Assembly: GCA_963693315.1 (NCBI GenBank)
Contig: OY856187.1
Location: 381,227,460-381,291,459 of the forward strand
DNA: 64,000 nucleotides
Reading direction: 5' to 3'
Source of the DNA: Diogma glabrata
Taxonomy: Eukaryota > Arthropoda > Insecta > Diptera > Cylindrotomidae
The notes below the pieces were generated by a model. That model worked only from the letters and a program-made list of their open reading frames with translations, was not told where the DNA came from and searched no databases. The translations under genes were made by a program, and so were the position numbers. Positions 22,930 through 34,216 of this stretch are shown here, piece after piece. Within the stretch, counting starts at the first letter, position 1; the number at the start of each line of letters is the position of its first letter.

Positions 22930-24060
22930 TGCCGACTAATGAATGTGGTGACGCTTAGTTGAAGAAGTTGGACTTCTACTAATTTTTTATGTCGGTGATT
23001 GAATGAGGTAGTTGATGACTTCTACTAGTACTTAATAAGAAGTGGATGACAATTTAATCAGCAGGAAGCTGATTGCAACGTGGAGCAGGATACAATACGC
23101 CGAACTGATGACTCGTGCTGGTGAGGTTGATCAAATAATTCATAAATAACTGTGATCTGTGTGTAGATGAAGAATGAATCAGATGAAGAATAACCGATCG
23201 ACTGTTGAACTGGAACAGGATGAAACAAATAACAGCTGATATTATTATTTGCTAAGCTGTTATGATGAAATAATGATGATTGATGTAAAGTAATGATGAT
23301 TGAAGATAAAAACAATGTTGTTTGGTGATAACTATTCAAATGATTCATACATCACATAACTAAACTTTGCTCGAAAATATAACTAAATAGTTTATGGTTT
23401 ATTGCAACATGAAACAGGATACAATATGTCGATACAATATGCTGATGAATTGTAGTTGATAAGCTGAACAATGTGACAATGATGAAAACGGTTGATTGAT
23501 GAAGAAATGTTTCAAATATAACTATGTACTGTATGTGAATAAACAATGAATCAGATGATAATCAACGAATGTGCAACTGCCAAAAACTGGAGCTGGATGA
23601 TATATATAACAGCTGATATTGATTAATTGGTTGGCTGATATATTGAGACAATGATGAATGATGTTATAGCAATGAAGAATGAAGAAAAAAACAATGTTGA
23701 TTGATGACTACGTTTGATTGGCTCGAATAAAATTTTTCATACATAACCAAACTTTACACAAAAGTATAACTAAATAGTTTATTGCCCAGTTTAGATTTAA
23801 TATCACATTTATTTATTAATTTAATATCACAGAGCACTGAGAATAAACAGTAGATGAATTTTAGACAGTAATGATCAGTCATGCATAAAGAAGGAATGTT
23901 GACTAGTAGCTCCAGCACATGATACAACAAGTACACATCACATGCATAAAGGTTAGATGAACCAGAAAACACTGGTACAAGATGATTATTTAACACCTGA
24001 TAATGTTAAATTGGTTAGCTGGTAATAAAACACATCAACAATTAAAGCACGATACTATAA
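22930..24060. repeat. Degenerate tandem repeats of ~330-390 bp upstream of the non-LTR ORF1
   Basis: TTGCAACGTGGAGCAGGATA (about 23074) recurs as TTGCAACATGAAACAGGATA (about 23402). ATAACAGCTGATATT, AACAATGTTG and TATAACTAAATAGTTTAT recur in the same order in both units. A third, weaker unit continues to about 24060. Lying directly 5' of the minus-strand element, they may be 5'-UTR or promoter monomers of that element. They could equally be an unrelated satellite. Confidence 0.75.
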
Positions 24061-26070
24061 AATAATAATTTGATAAATTCTTTGACAGCAAATTAAAACG
24101 CGTAAAACTCGAGCGCCATTCTGAATATTCTATAAATTAAATTGAGGGTGCTACCTTTGAATGAATACAGTTCATCCGACAGTACTTTTAGGGTATCACC
24201 TTGGTCAGCTGTATAGTTCTGCCAACACGGGTGTTGAGAATGTTGAACAAATAAAATTAAGTTCTTCAAAAGACCCTGGAGCTGTTGTTTCCTCGGCAAA
24301 AGCTCAGGAGCGTGGTAGTGAGCTTGTTAAGATCCGTTTTAAATACTACCTCCTAATTAGTTGACTTATCCTCCATAGAGTTCCTAAATTAATTATTTAA
24401 TTCATTCTGGCCGATGCATCAATAAATGATGAACAAACAATAAATTATGAGTAATGAAACGTTTCATTACATCTGATCCCTCCCAATCATGCCTCCAAAA
24501 AAAATGCAATATTGTCTACAAACTATTAAAACAAAATAACAAAAACAACTAAACTAACGTGCTGTTGTCTCAACTACACATACCTGTGCCGCTGTTTAAT
24601 CAATTTCGGGTTCGATTAGCTATATTCGCTATATTCACATCAAAATAAGGTTGTCTCGTCTAGGTATTGTCTAGGTATTTTTACTCGTCGCGAGAGGTTG
24701 AGGCAACCTCATTTCGATTGGACATAGAACAAATTTGTTATCGAATTTTACCATACTGTTTTATAACATCTTCAGTTAATTACAGTACTGAAAGATCACA
24801 CCAGCTGCTGTACTTTAAAAAAAACAGTGGATGAGTTAAAACGGCAATTGTGTTAGCACTGTTTTCGCAATAATTAAACCCCATGCAACGATAGATGGAA
24901 AATGGAATCAAGACACAGATAAAATAAGAAATTCGAACCCGTCATTTACGATTTTTTGGAACTTTGGTAATCGTTATTTTTTTTCAATACTTTTGACATA
25001 GGGTGGCTTGAAATTTCCTAAGAAATTAAGTGATAATCAAAGGTTAAAGCTTCGATTTAACGAATATGATTTTTTTATGTTTCAATGATTTATTATTTAC
25101 TCAAAACATACTAAAATTGCAGACAAGCATTATTTTATATTTTTGAGGAAAGGGCTTTTGAAAATCCTAAATAATACCACGCGTCATATGTAGTCTATTT
25201 TTGTCCTTTTTTGTCGCATTAAGTGCAAAGTAAGATGTAAGAGTCCTATTAATTCCAAGATATTAGTCATAAAAACGTGCTTTAAAATATTGGTAACAAA
25301 AATCTTAATTTGTCACTTTTTTAGACTTTCTATAAGTTAAAGTCTTTATTTGGATCTACTCAATATAACTTAATGACAAATGTCATATGTTTGTGTAAGA
25401 CTAATTTTCATACTGTTTCAGGATCTTCTGAAACGGTATGAATTTTTCCTAGACTAATGTTTTTAGTTACGTCATTACATTTAATTATATACAGAAATAT
25501 TATATTATATACTTAATATAAATTATATACGTTCATTAATTTATTTATATAAAGAAAATAATATTAATTTTCCATAATTTCTTAACATCATGAAAAAATA
25601 AATTGAAATATCAGTATATCGTCATGAAATAAGATGAACAAAAAATATTAAAATAATAAAATAACTTTTTGAAATCACTAAAAATAATAATTTAAAATGC
25701 CTGTTTGTTGTTTGTGTCTGTTTTCGTTTGTGTCTGTTTTTGCACTAAAAAACTTTTTTCGCAAATAATTTAAGATAAAAAGTCGGACAAGTGCGAATAA
25801 AATTCGCTCGCCAAGGGTTCCGCGAATGTAAAAGAACACAATATCAAAAATAAATGACATAAAGTTATGTTGTAAAGTCCTTATATCGCCAGACTTTGGA
25901 CGCATAACAGAATAAATGTTTAATCGTAGATGTCAATAGTAAATGTCAATCACATCTGCATTGATCAGAAATGTTACTTGAGGTTAAATCTTATCCATAG
26001 TTATGTTAACTAAAGAAAGATTAAACCAGTATTTTAATGGTTTAAATTGGGAATATTTGATCTATAAATC
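24060..26070. other. AT-rich gap; one insect-type dispersed repeat motif
   Basis: No gene is supported. At about 25777-25830 the sequence AAAGTCGGACAAGTGCGAAT followed by TCGCCAAGGGTTCCG matches, from memory, a motif family common in dispersed repeats of insect genomes. TTTGTGTCTGTTTTCG-type short repeats lie just to its left (25700-25745). Confidence 0.5.
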
Positions 26071-26074
26071 AGCG

Positions 26075-27130
26075 TCGAAATATAGGGTGGTATACATACA
26101 CTTAAAATAGCACTTTTATCAATAACAAAAAAACTGTGCACTGCAAAATTCTAAAAAATATTGCAATGTTTCTTAAATTAAGTGGTCTTTCAAATGACAC
26201 CCCACTCGCTTGGGTCCAAAATTTGTTTTACCCTCCACACACCCATCCCCCAAACATACAGCAATATATTTATTTGAGACCTCGCTATAATTGTCGTTTA
26301 AAGTTTACCAACTTCCTGTCTATATGCATTTTTCCAAATTTTTCTGTCAATCAGTGTCGAAACGTAGGGGGAGCACGGTTTGAAAGTTTTACTTTTTTGA
26401 CAATAACTTGAAAACTGTGACCAGTGAAATTCTAAAAAAAGTGTGTTATTTTTTAAATTAGATGTTCTTTCAAATGATACCCCACTCGCTTGGGCCAAAA
26501 AAAGTTTTTTTTTACCCCCTTACACCCATCCCCTAAACACACAGTAATATAATTATTTGAGAGTTCGCTATAATTTTCGTTCAAAATATAGCAAACTTCC
26601 TGTCTCTATGAATTTTTTCAATTTTTTCTGTCTATCAGTGTCGAAACGTAGGGGGGGGGGAATGGTCTGGAATTTGCACATTTTTTTGAATAACTCAAAA
26701 ACTGTGTGGCGCAAAATCCTAAAAAAAATTGCGATGTTTCTGAAATTAGGTGCTCTTTCAAATGACACCCCACTCGCTTGGGTCGAAAAGCTTTTTTTCA
26801 CCCTTCCCCACCCAAATCCCTTAAAAGCACAAAAATATAATTATTTGAGAGTTCGCTATATTTTTTGTTCAGAGTTTATTAAACTTCCTGTCTCTGTGAA
26901 TTGTTTCAAATTTTTCTGTTAATCAGGCTCGAAATGCAAGGGGGGGGGGGGACCAACTTTTTGTGTCACTTTATTGATAATAATTCAAAAACTATGCATT
27001 GCAAAATTCTAAAAAAAATAGCAATATTTCTAAAATCAAGTGCTCTTTCAAATGACACCCCACATGACCTGGTTTTAAATGATTTTTTTACCCCTTAACA
27101 TTCCCACACCTTTAATAAATATAGTTATGA
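26075..27130. repeat. Tandem array, ~283-bp unit, about 3.7 copies
   Basis: CGAAATATAGGGTGG (26076), CGAAACGTAGGGGG (26358 and 26641) and CGAAATGCAAGGGGG (26931) mark successive units 282-290 bp apart. Each unit contains CTTTCAAATGACACCCCACT followed by CGCTTGGGTC, then TTTGAGA..TCGCTATA and AACTTCCTGTCT. G-runs expand from unit to unit. The array abuts the foldback element starting at 27151, and its core motif resembles a segment inside that element (about 28710-28740), so the two are probably related. Confidence 0.92.
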
Positions 27131-27150
27131 GTATCTGCCACTTTTCTATA

Positions 27151-30100
27151 TTACTTCGGTCTGAAAGACCTAAGTATTACATTCATGAGCTCAAAGTGAA
27201 ATTCCTACCCTAACTTTTTTTGGCATTTCTCGACGTTTTAGGACCTACTGATTCTAAAAAAGCAAAAAAAAATGTATGTTTGTCTGTAGGTCGACCGTCC
27301 GACCGTCCGTCATTACCTACGCTGCAGGGAAAACCGCTGGAGGAATTTCAAAAATTTTTTTTTCTAAAAATAAATATACACAAGAGACAGGTCCGAAAGG
27401 ATGCTGTGTTCGATAACTGTACCGGAAGTGTGTCAAAAAATCATTATGTGTGTCAAAAATAGCAAATTTTCATATTTTTGGCTTAAAAAACGTTCATTTT
27501 AAGTGACTACGAGTAGGAACATTAAATTTGGAGAAATCTTGATGGTCGGAATTGGTATGTGAGATTAAAAACTAAATTATTGCATTATAAGTTTGTCAAA
27601 AATGTTGTCAAGTGTGTCAAAAGAAAGATTTTTATTTATTTTTTTACCTAATCTTTTGGAAAAAAAAATAAAATTAATTGTTTGAAATGAAATTTTATTA
27701 TTATTATTGAGAATTATGGCATTATAAGTTTTTCAAAAAAATGATGTCAAGTGTGTCAAAAGAAAGATTTTTATTTATTTTTTACCCAATTTTTTGGAAA
27801 AAAATAAAATTGTTTGTTTGAAATGAAATTTTATTATTATTATTGAGAAATATGGTATTATAAGTTTGTCAAAAAAATGCTGTCAAGTGTGTCAAAAGAT
27901 TTTTATTTAGTTTTTTACCCAATTTTTTGGAAAAAAAAATGTAGCTGTTTTTATGACGTAAATGTAATTGAAAAAGAAATTGGACATGGAAATTTTTGAA
28001 TTTGTTATAGTTTTTGAAATATTTTTGGAATTTCGAAAAAGTTTGTATTTTTGAGTTTGTAATAATTTTTGCAATTTTTTTAGAATTTCGGAAAAAGTTT
28101 TAATTTTTGATTTTGTAATAATTTTTGCAATAATTTTAGAATTTTGGAAAAAGTTTGAATTTTTAAGAATTTTTGAAATATTATTGGAATTTAGAAAAAG
28201 TTTAAATATTTGATTTTATTCTAATATTTGGAATATTTTTGGAATTTTGAAAAAGTTTGATTTTATTTAATTTAACAATATTTTTGGAATTTTGATTATA
28301 ATTTTCCGGCAACGTATTGATGTTTCGTGTTAGTTTTGTAATAAATTTTTAAACAAAGATAAAAAGTACTTGTACTTTAACAAAGAGTTATGTTTGATAC
28401 ACATCGTTGCCCTAAAACTAAACTAAAAACCATGTCCTCGTGAAAGTTTTTGCCGAAAACTATATCAAAATCCTTAACCCAGACCGAAGTCTTGATATCT
28501 CAGAGCTGTGAGATTTCAGCTCCTCCATATTTTTTCATGAAAAACCTCATCATTTTTCTATCATTCCAAATATATTTCAAGATTTTCGATGAAGTAGGGT
28601 CGGAGTTAATCGGGGCAATAAAACATCAAGAAAACGTCATTTTTCAAAATTATACAAAAAATGGTGAGGTGTAAATTCCAAAATATATTTTTGAATAATG
28701 CTGAAATGAAGCCCTTTCATATGATACCCTACTCGTCTCGATAAAAACATATATGTTTTCAAAGGCTTTACATCGTACCTTTTTAAAACAAACGAACAGA
28801 ACTTTATTTATTTTTTACCCTAAAAATCATATTACCCCCAAAATCCTTTTTGAACTCTAAAAATCGTCATTTTATCATAAAGAGAAACTGCGACAAATGA
28901 AAATACGATACTAGCGCCCATGGTGACAAATAAAAAATATGGAGGGGCTGAAATCTCACAGCTCTGAGATATCAAGACTTCGGTCTGAGTTAAGGATTTT
29001 GATATAGTTTTCGGCAAAAAACTTTTATGCGGACATAGTTTTTAGTTAAACTCAGCAAACTACTCAAAAACCTCTCCATTTAATGTTTCGAGAAAATATT
29101 ACAAAATCACAAATTCATATTTCTTTCAAAATCCCAAAAATTTTGTAAAAAATAAATAAAATCAAATTTTTTCCAAAATCCTTAAAACACTTCAAAAATT
29201 ATTACAAAATCAAAGATTAAACTTTTTTCAAAAATTCTGAAAATACTGCAAAAATTATACAAAATCAAAAATTGAAACTTTTTTCAAAATTCCAAATATG
29301 CCAAAAATTAGAATAAAATCAAATATTTAAACTTTTTCTAAATTCTAATAATATTCCAAAATTTCTTAAAAATTCAAAAATTCAAACTTTTTCCAAAACT
29401 AAAAATATTGCAAAAACTATAACAATATCAAAAATTGAAACTTTTTTCAAAATTACAAAAATTATTATAAAATTTAAAAATTTTTAAAATTCTAAAAATA
29501 TTCCAAAAATTCTTACAAAATCAAAAATTGAAACTTTTTCAAAATTCCAAAAATATTCAAAAACTATAACAAATTCAAAAATGTCCATGTCCAATTTCAT
29601 TTTCATTTTCAGCAAACTATTCAAAAACCTTCAATTTAGCGATTCGAGAAAATATCACAAGATCACAAATTCATATTTCTTTCAAAATTCCAAAAATATT
29701 GTAAAATTTAATAAAATCAAACTTTTTTCAACATTCTAAAAATATTGCAAAAATTATTACAAAATCAAAAATACATACTTTTTTCAAAATTCCAAAAATA
29801 TTTCAAAAACTGTAACAAATTCAAAAATTTCCATGTCCAATTTCATTTTCAATTACATTTACGTCATAAAAACAGCTACATTTTTTTCCCAAAAAATTGG
29901 CTAAAAAAATCGATGAAATCATTTTTTGACACGCTTGACATTATTTTTTTGACAAACTTATAATGCCATAATTCTCTGTAGTAATAATATATTTTCACGT
30001 CATACAAATTATTTATTTTATTTTTTTCCAAAAAATTGGGTAAAAAATAAAAAAAACCTTTCTTTTGACAAACTTGACAACACTTTTTTGACAAACTTAT

Positions 30101-30684
30101 AATGCCATAGTTCTCAATAATATTAATAAAATCATTTCACACAAAATTTTAATTTAATTTTTTTCCGAAAAATTGGGTAAAAAAATAAATAAAAATCTTT
30201 CTTTTGACACACTTGACAACATTTTTTTGACGAACTTATAATGCAATAATCTAGATTTTGGTCTCACATACCAATCCCGACCATCAAAATTTCTCGAAAT
30301 TCAATGTTCCTACTCGTAATCACTTAAAATGAACGTTTTTTAAGCAAAAAATATGCAAATTTCCTTGTTTTGTCACACATAATGATTTTTTTGACACACT
30401 TCCGGTACAGTTATCGAACACAGCGTCCTTTCGGACTTCGGACCCTTGAGTATACCTATTTTTAGAAAAAAAAAATTGTGAAATCCCTTCAGTGGTTTTC
30501 CCTGCAGTGTAGGTAATGACGGCCGGCCGGCCAGACGGCCGGCCGACAGACAGACATACATTTTTTTTTTTGCTTTTTTAGAATCAGTAGGTCCTAAAAC
30601 GTCGAGAAATGCAAAAAAAAGTGGGGGTAAGAATTTCACTTTGAGCTCATGAATGTAATACTTAGGTCTTTCAGACCGAAGTAA
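27151..30684. mobile_element. 3.5-kb foldback element with giant inverted arms
   Basis: It begins TTACTTCGGTCTGAAAGACC and ends with the exact reverse complement at 30684, flanked by TA on both sides. The left arm runs to about 28530 and the right arm from about 28935; both end internally at GATTTCAG-(C/T)-(C/T)CCTCCATATTTTT. Inside the arms are a GC-rich variable tract, three units of a ~110-bp repeat with AAGTTTGTCAAAAAAATG and a run of ~55-60-bp units with TTTTTGGAATTTTGAAAAAG. The central ~400 bp shows no coding region. The superfamily is unknown. Confidence 0.9.
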
Positions 30685-30839
30685 TACTTCAGAATGACAT
30701 CTAGTTTTTCGTTAATACAAATTGGCTATTAAAATATCGTTAATCTAAAAAGTGAAAACTAAAAGTTAAGAATAAAAATTTTAAATAATCAATAAATCTT
30801 AATTGTATTATATTGTTTGTAAGGGATTAAAATAAAATA

Positions 30840-32616
30840 TTACTTCGGTCTGAAAGACCTAAGTATTACATTCATGAGCTCAAAGTGAAATTTTTACCCC
30901 CACTTTTTTTGACATTTCTCGACGTTTTAGGACCTCCTGATTCTAAAAAAGCAAAAAAAAAAAATGTATGTCTGTCTGTCGGCCGGCCGGCCGGCCGGCC
31001 GGCTGGCCGCCGGCCGCCGTCATTACCTACACTGCAGGGAAAACGGCTGGAGGGATTTCAAAAATTTTTTTTTTAAAAATAGGTATTCACAAGTTGCAGG
31101 TCCGAAAGGACGCTGTGTTCGATAACTGTACCGGAAGTGTGTCAAAAAAATCATTATGTGTGTCAAAAATAGCAAATTTTCATATTTTTGGCTTAAAAAA
31201 CGTTCATTTTAAGTGATTACGAGTAGGAACATTAAATTTGGGGGAATCTTGATGGTCGGGATTGGTATGTGAGATCAAAAACTAGATTATTGCATTATAA
31301 GTTTGTCAAAAAAATGTTGTCAAGTGTGTCAAAAGAAAAATTTTTATTTTTTTTTTTACATAATTTTTTGGAAAAAAAATAAAATTAATTGTTTGTTGGA
31401 AATGAAATTTTATTATTATTATTGAGAATTATGGCATTATAAGTTTGTCAAAAAAATGTTGTCAAGTGTGTCAAAAGAAAGATTTTTATTTATTTTTTTA
31501 CCCAATTTTTTGGAAAAAAAATTGTTTGTTTGAAATGAAACTACTTCGGTTTTATTATTATTATTGAGAATTATGGTATTATAAGTTTGTCAAAAAATGT
31601 TGTCAAGTGTGTCAAAAGAAAGATTTTTATTTATTTTTTTACCCAACTTTTTGGAAAAAAAATAAAATTGTTTGTTTGAATTGAAATTTTATTATTATTA
31701 TTGAAAATTATGGCATTATAAGTTTGTCAAAAAAAATGTTGTGTCAAAAGAGAGATTTTTTTTATTTTTTACCCAATTTTTTGGAAAAAATAAACTTGTT
31801 TGCTCGAAATGAAATTTTATTATTATTATTGAGAATTATGGCATTATAAGTTTGTCAAAAAATGTTGTCAAGTGTGTCAAAAAATGTCAAATCATTTATT
31901 TTTTAGCCAATTTTTTGGAAAAATAATGTAGCTGTTTTTATGACGTAAATGTAATTGAAAATGAAATTGAACATGGAAATTTTTGAATTTGTTATAGTTT
32001 TTGAAATATTTTTGGAATTTTGAAAAGGTTTGCATTTTTGATTTTGTAATAATTTTTGCAATATTTTTAGAATTTCGGAAAAAGTTTTATTTTTGATTTT
32101 GTCAGAATTTTTGGAATATATTTAGAATTTTGAAAAATTTTTAATTTTTGATATTATTATAATTTTTGGAATTTTGAAAAAGGTTTTAATTTTTGATTTT
32201 GTAATAATTTTTGCAATATTTTTAGAATTTCGGAAAAAGTTCGAATTTTTAAGAATTTTTGGCATATTATCGGAATTTAGAAAAAGTTTAAATATTTGAT
32301 TTCATTCTAATTTTTAGAATATTTTTGGAATTTTGAAAAAGTTTGATTTTATTTAATTTAACAATATTTTTGGAATTTTGATTATAATTTTCCGGCAACG
32401 TATTGATGTTTCGTGTTAGTTTTGTAATAAGCTTTTAAACAGATATAAAAAATACTTGTACTTTAACAAAGAGTTATGTTTGATATACATCGCTGCCCAA
32501 AACTAAAAACCATGTCCTCGTGAAAGTTTTTTGCCGAAAACTATATCAAAATCCTTTACTCAGACCGAAGTCTTGATATCTCAGAGCTGTGAGATTTCAG
32601 CCCCTCCATATTTTTA
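30840..32616 (+). mobile_element. Third arm of the foldback family, directly abutting the nuclease gene
   Basis: Starting TTACTTCGGTCTGAAAGACC, this 1.78-kb arm is colinear with the left arm at 27151. It has a longer GC tract (GGCCGG repeats near 30980-31015) and five to six units of the ~110-bp repeat (31290-31920). It stops at the same internal boundary, CCCCTCCATATTTTT (32616). There is no second, inverted arm within 5 kb to its right. The SWIM/YqaJ gene begins 38 bp further on. Confidence 0.9.
30978..31017. repeat. GC-rich minisatellite in the foldback arm
   Basis: A run of GGCCGGCC-type repeats, strikingly GC-rich in this AT-rich window. The matching position holds CGACCGTCCGACCGTCCGTC at about 27292 and GGCCGGCCGGCCAGACGG at about 30521, so the tract mutates quickly between arms. 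Confidence 0.9.
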
Positions 32617-32653
32617 AATTTATTTTGTATTTGTTTTCCTATTCAAAACTTAA

Positions 32654-34090
32654 ATGGAAGTGATTGTGTTGAAAAGTGGCTTCCAGCAAATTACAGCCAA
32701 CAATTTACGTTCGTCGGCGGAAACTAAGGGTAAAAACCTATACGAGAGTGGGCACGTAAAAAATTTCGAAGAACGGCAATTTATTGATAAGTCTGTAATT
32801 AGAGCGCAAGTTATTCGTCAGACTAACATAAAATGCCATTTCAACGTAACAATAAATGTTAGTAATCTATTTTAAAAATTGCAATAAGAAACTAGCTATT
32901 GATCGATTTACTGTTTTTAGGTTGACCAACAACGTAATTTACTTCATAGTAATTGCGAATGTCCTGCTGAATCAAGCCAACAATGCTGCAAACATACAGC
33001 TGCAGTAATTATTTTTGTTAATAATGAAACTACTAACTGCAAAACAAGTAGAAGATGTGAATGGAACATACCATCAGTTTCTTCACTTGCAGAGGAGTAT
33101 AAGAAAGGAAGAAAGATATGTGAGCTTATTCGTCCTAAAACATATAACAAACCATTAGAACCGGTGGTTCTACCATGTCTAAATTTTTCTTGTCCACTTG
33201 CCGATATCCTTTATGCAATGAGTGTTACCGAGACAACACAAATCATAAATGGAATTTTAAATGAATTAGTAAATGTACTAGTTGAAATAGCTTGTAGCGC
33301 AATCTCTTTGTGTATTTATAATCAAATTATAACACAGCATTCTTCAACAAACATTTATTCCAATAACAACAATTTTCGTAACGAAAATCACGAAACGTTT
33401 TATCAAAATAATGTTAAACGGAATATCAACGAATTGGTTAATATATGTTCCAAAACATATAATCAGACTGAATGTGAGATATGGCATACTGAACGTATTA
33501 CCAGAATTACATCTTCCACGTCACATCAAGTTAAAACTCGTAGGTCGAAATTTGAAGAACTTGCCAGCAAAATGTTAAATCCAAAGCAATTGAAGAGATT
33601 GCAAAATTTAGATTACGGTTTAAATAATGAAAACGCAGCTCGGACTATGTATAAAAATGCAACTGGATACCAAGTTGAAGAATGTGGTCTGGTTATTCAT
33701 CCATACCAAGAATGTGCTAGTCCTGATAGAATAATTATTGTAGATGGGATAATTGTAAAGACCCTAGAAATCAAATGTCCTATTACATTAACAGATTCGC
33801 CATTGGTTGATAATGATGGAAAAATAAAATTAGGGTACTTAAGGTTCAATGAAAATAATAACCTGATATTAAAAGAAACGCATTGTTACTATACTCAAAT
33901 CCAGTTACAAATGTATTGTACTGGATTAAAAAAATGTGATTTTTTTATATACAGTCCGAATCAAGACTGTTTATTGATAGAAATAGCTAGAGATGAAGAT
34001 TTTTTACTAACATACATCCCCAAATTAGAAAATTTTTATATAAATGTTTATTTAGAAAAATTATTTCATAAAATTGGATTAAATAAATAA
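32654..34090 (+). CDS. SWIM zinc finger / YqaJ-type exonuclease protein (two exons)
   Basis: Exon 1 is 32654-32857 (donor GTTAGT) and exon 2 is 32921-34090 (acceptor TTTTTAG). Together they give an uninterrupted protein of about 457 residues. Residues 80-93 (CECPAESSQQCCKH) form a SWIM finger, CxC-x8-CxH, a zinc and nucleic-acid/protein-binding module. The C-terminal half resembles the YqaJ/lambda-exonuclease fold. It has EIWHTERITRITSS, GLNNENAARTMY, Asp337 in SPDR, Glu351 and Lys353 in LEIKCP (the E-x-K catalytic pair) and YYTQIQLQMYCTGLKKCDFF. The product is predicted to be a DNA nuclease. It converges tail-to-tail, 127 bp apart, with the broken THAP/DDE transposase, fitting an accessory gene of an ISL2EU-like transposon. 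The start was chosen as the first ATG in frame after the repeat arm. Confidence 0.8.
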
Positions 34091-34216
34091 AACGTAAAAT
34101 TAATGATAATTAAGTTTTGTTTTAAGTTTTTATTATAGGAGTTTGTAAATTTGTGAGTACATAGCACAAATGCACAATATCATCTATGTACTACAAAAGG
34201 TCAGTACTTATTTTAT

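Larger units (their letters stand above)
17865..22930 (-). mobile_element. Near-full-length non-LTR retrotransposon with PHD-finger ORF1
   Basis: On the minus strand the element runs from a 5' UTR near 22930 through ORF1 (22696 to about 21750) and ORF2 (about 21416 to 18456). Then come a 3' UTR with TTGGGCCTCGGCCTATTTGC and an AATAAATAAATA tail at 17888-17865. Two ORFs, an apurinic-type endonuclease, RT and a short repeat tail place it in the CR1/Jockey group. Only a few frameshifts and substitutions break it, so it is much younger than the other non-LTR copies here. A target-site duplication was not found. Confidence 0.85.

Noticed and set aside
27220..31216. Recurrent ORF with FLDVLGPTDSKKAKK in all three foldback arms
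   Set aside because: The frame spans the hypervariable GC minisatellite and is only 60-88 codons. Its recurrence is explained by DNA repeat identity, and no start context or domain supports coding.
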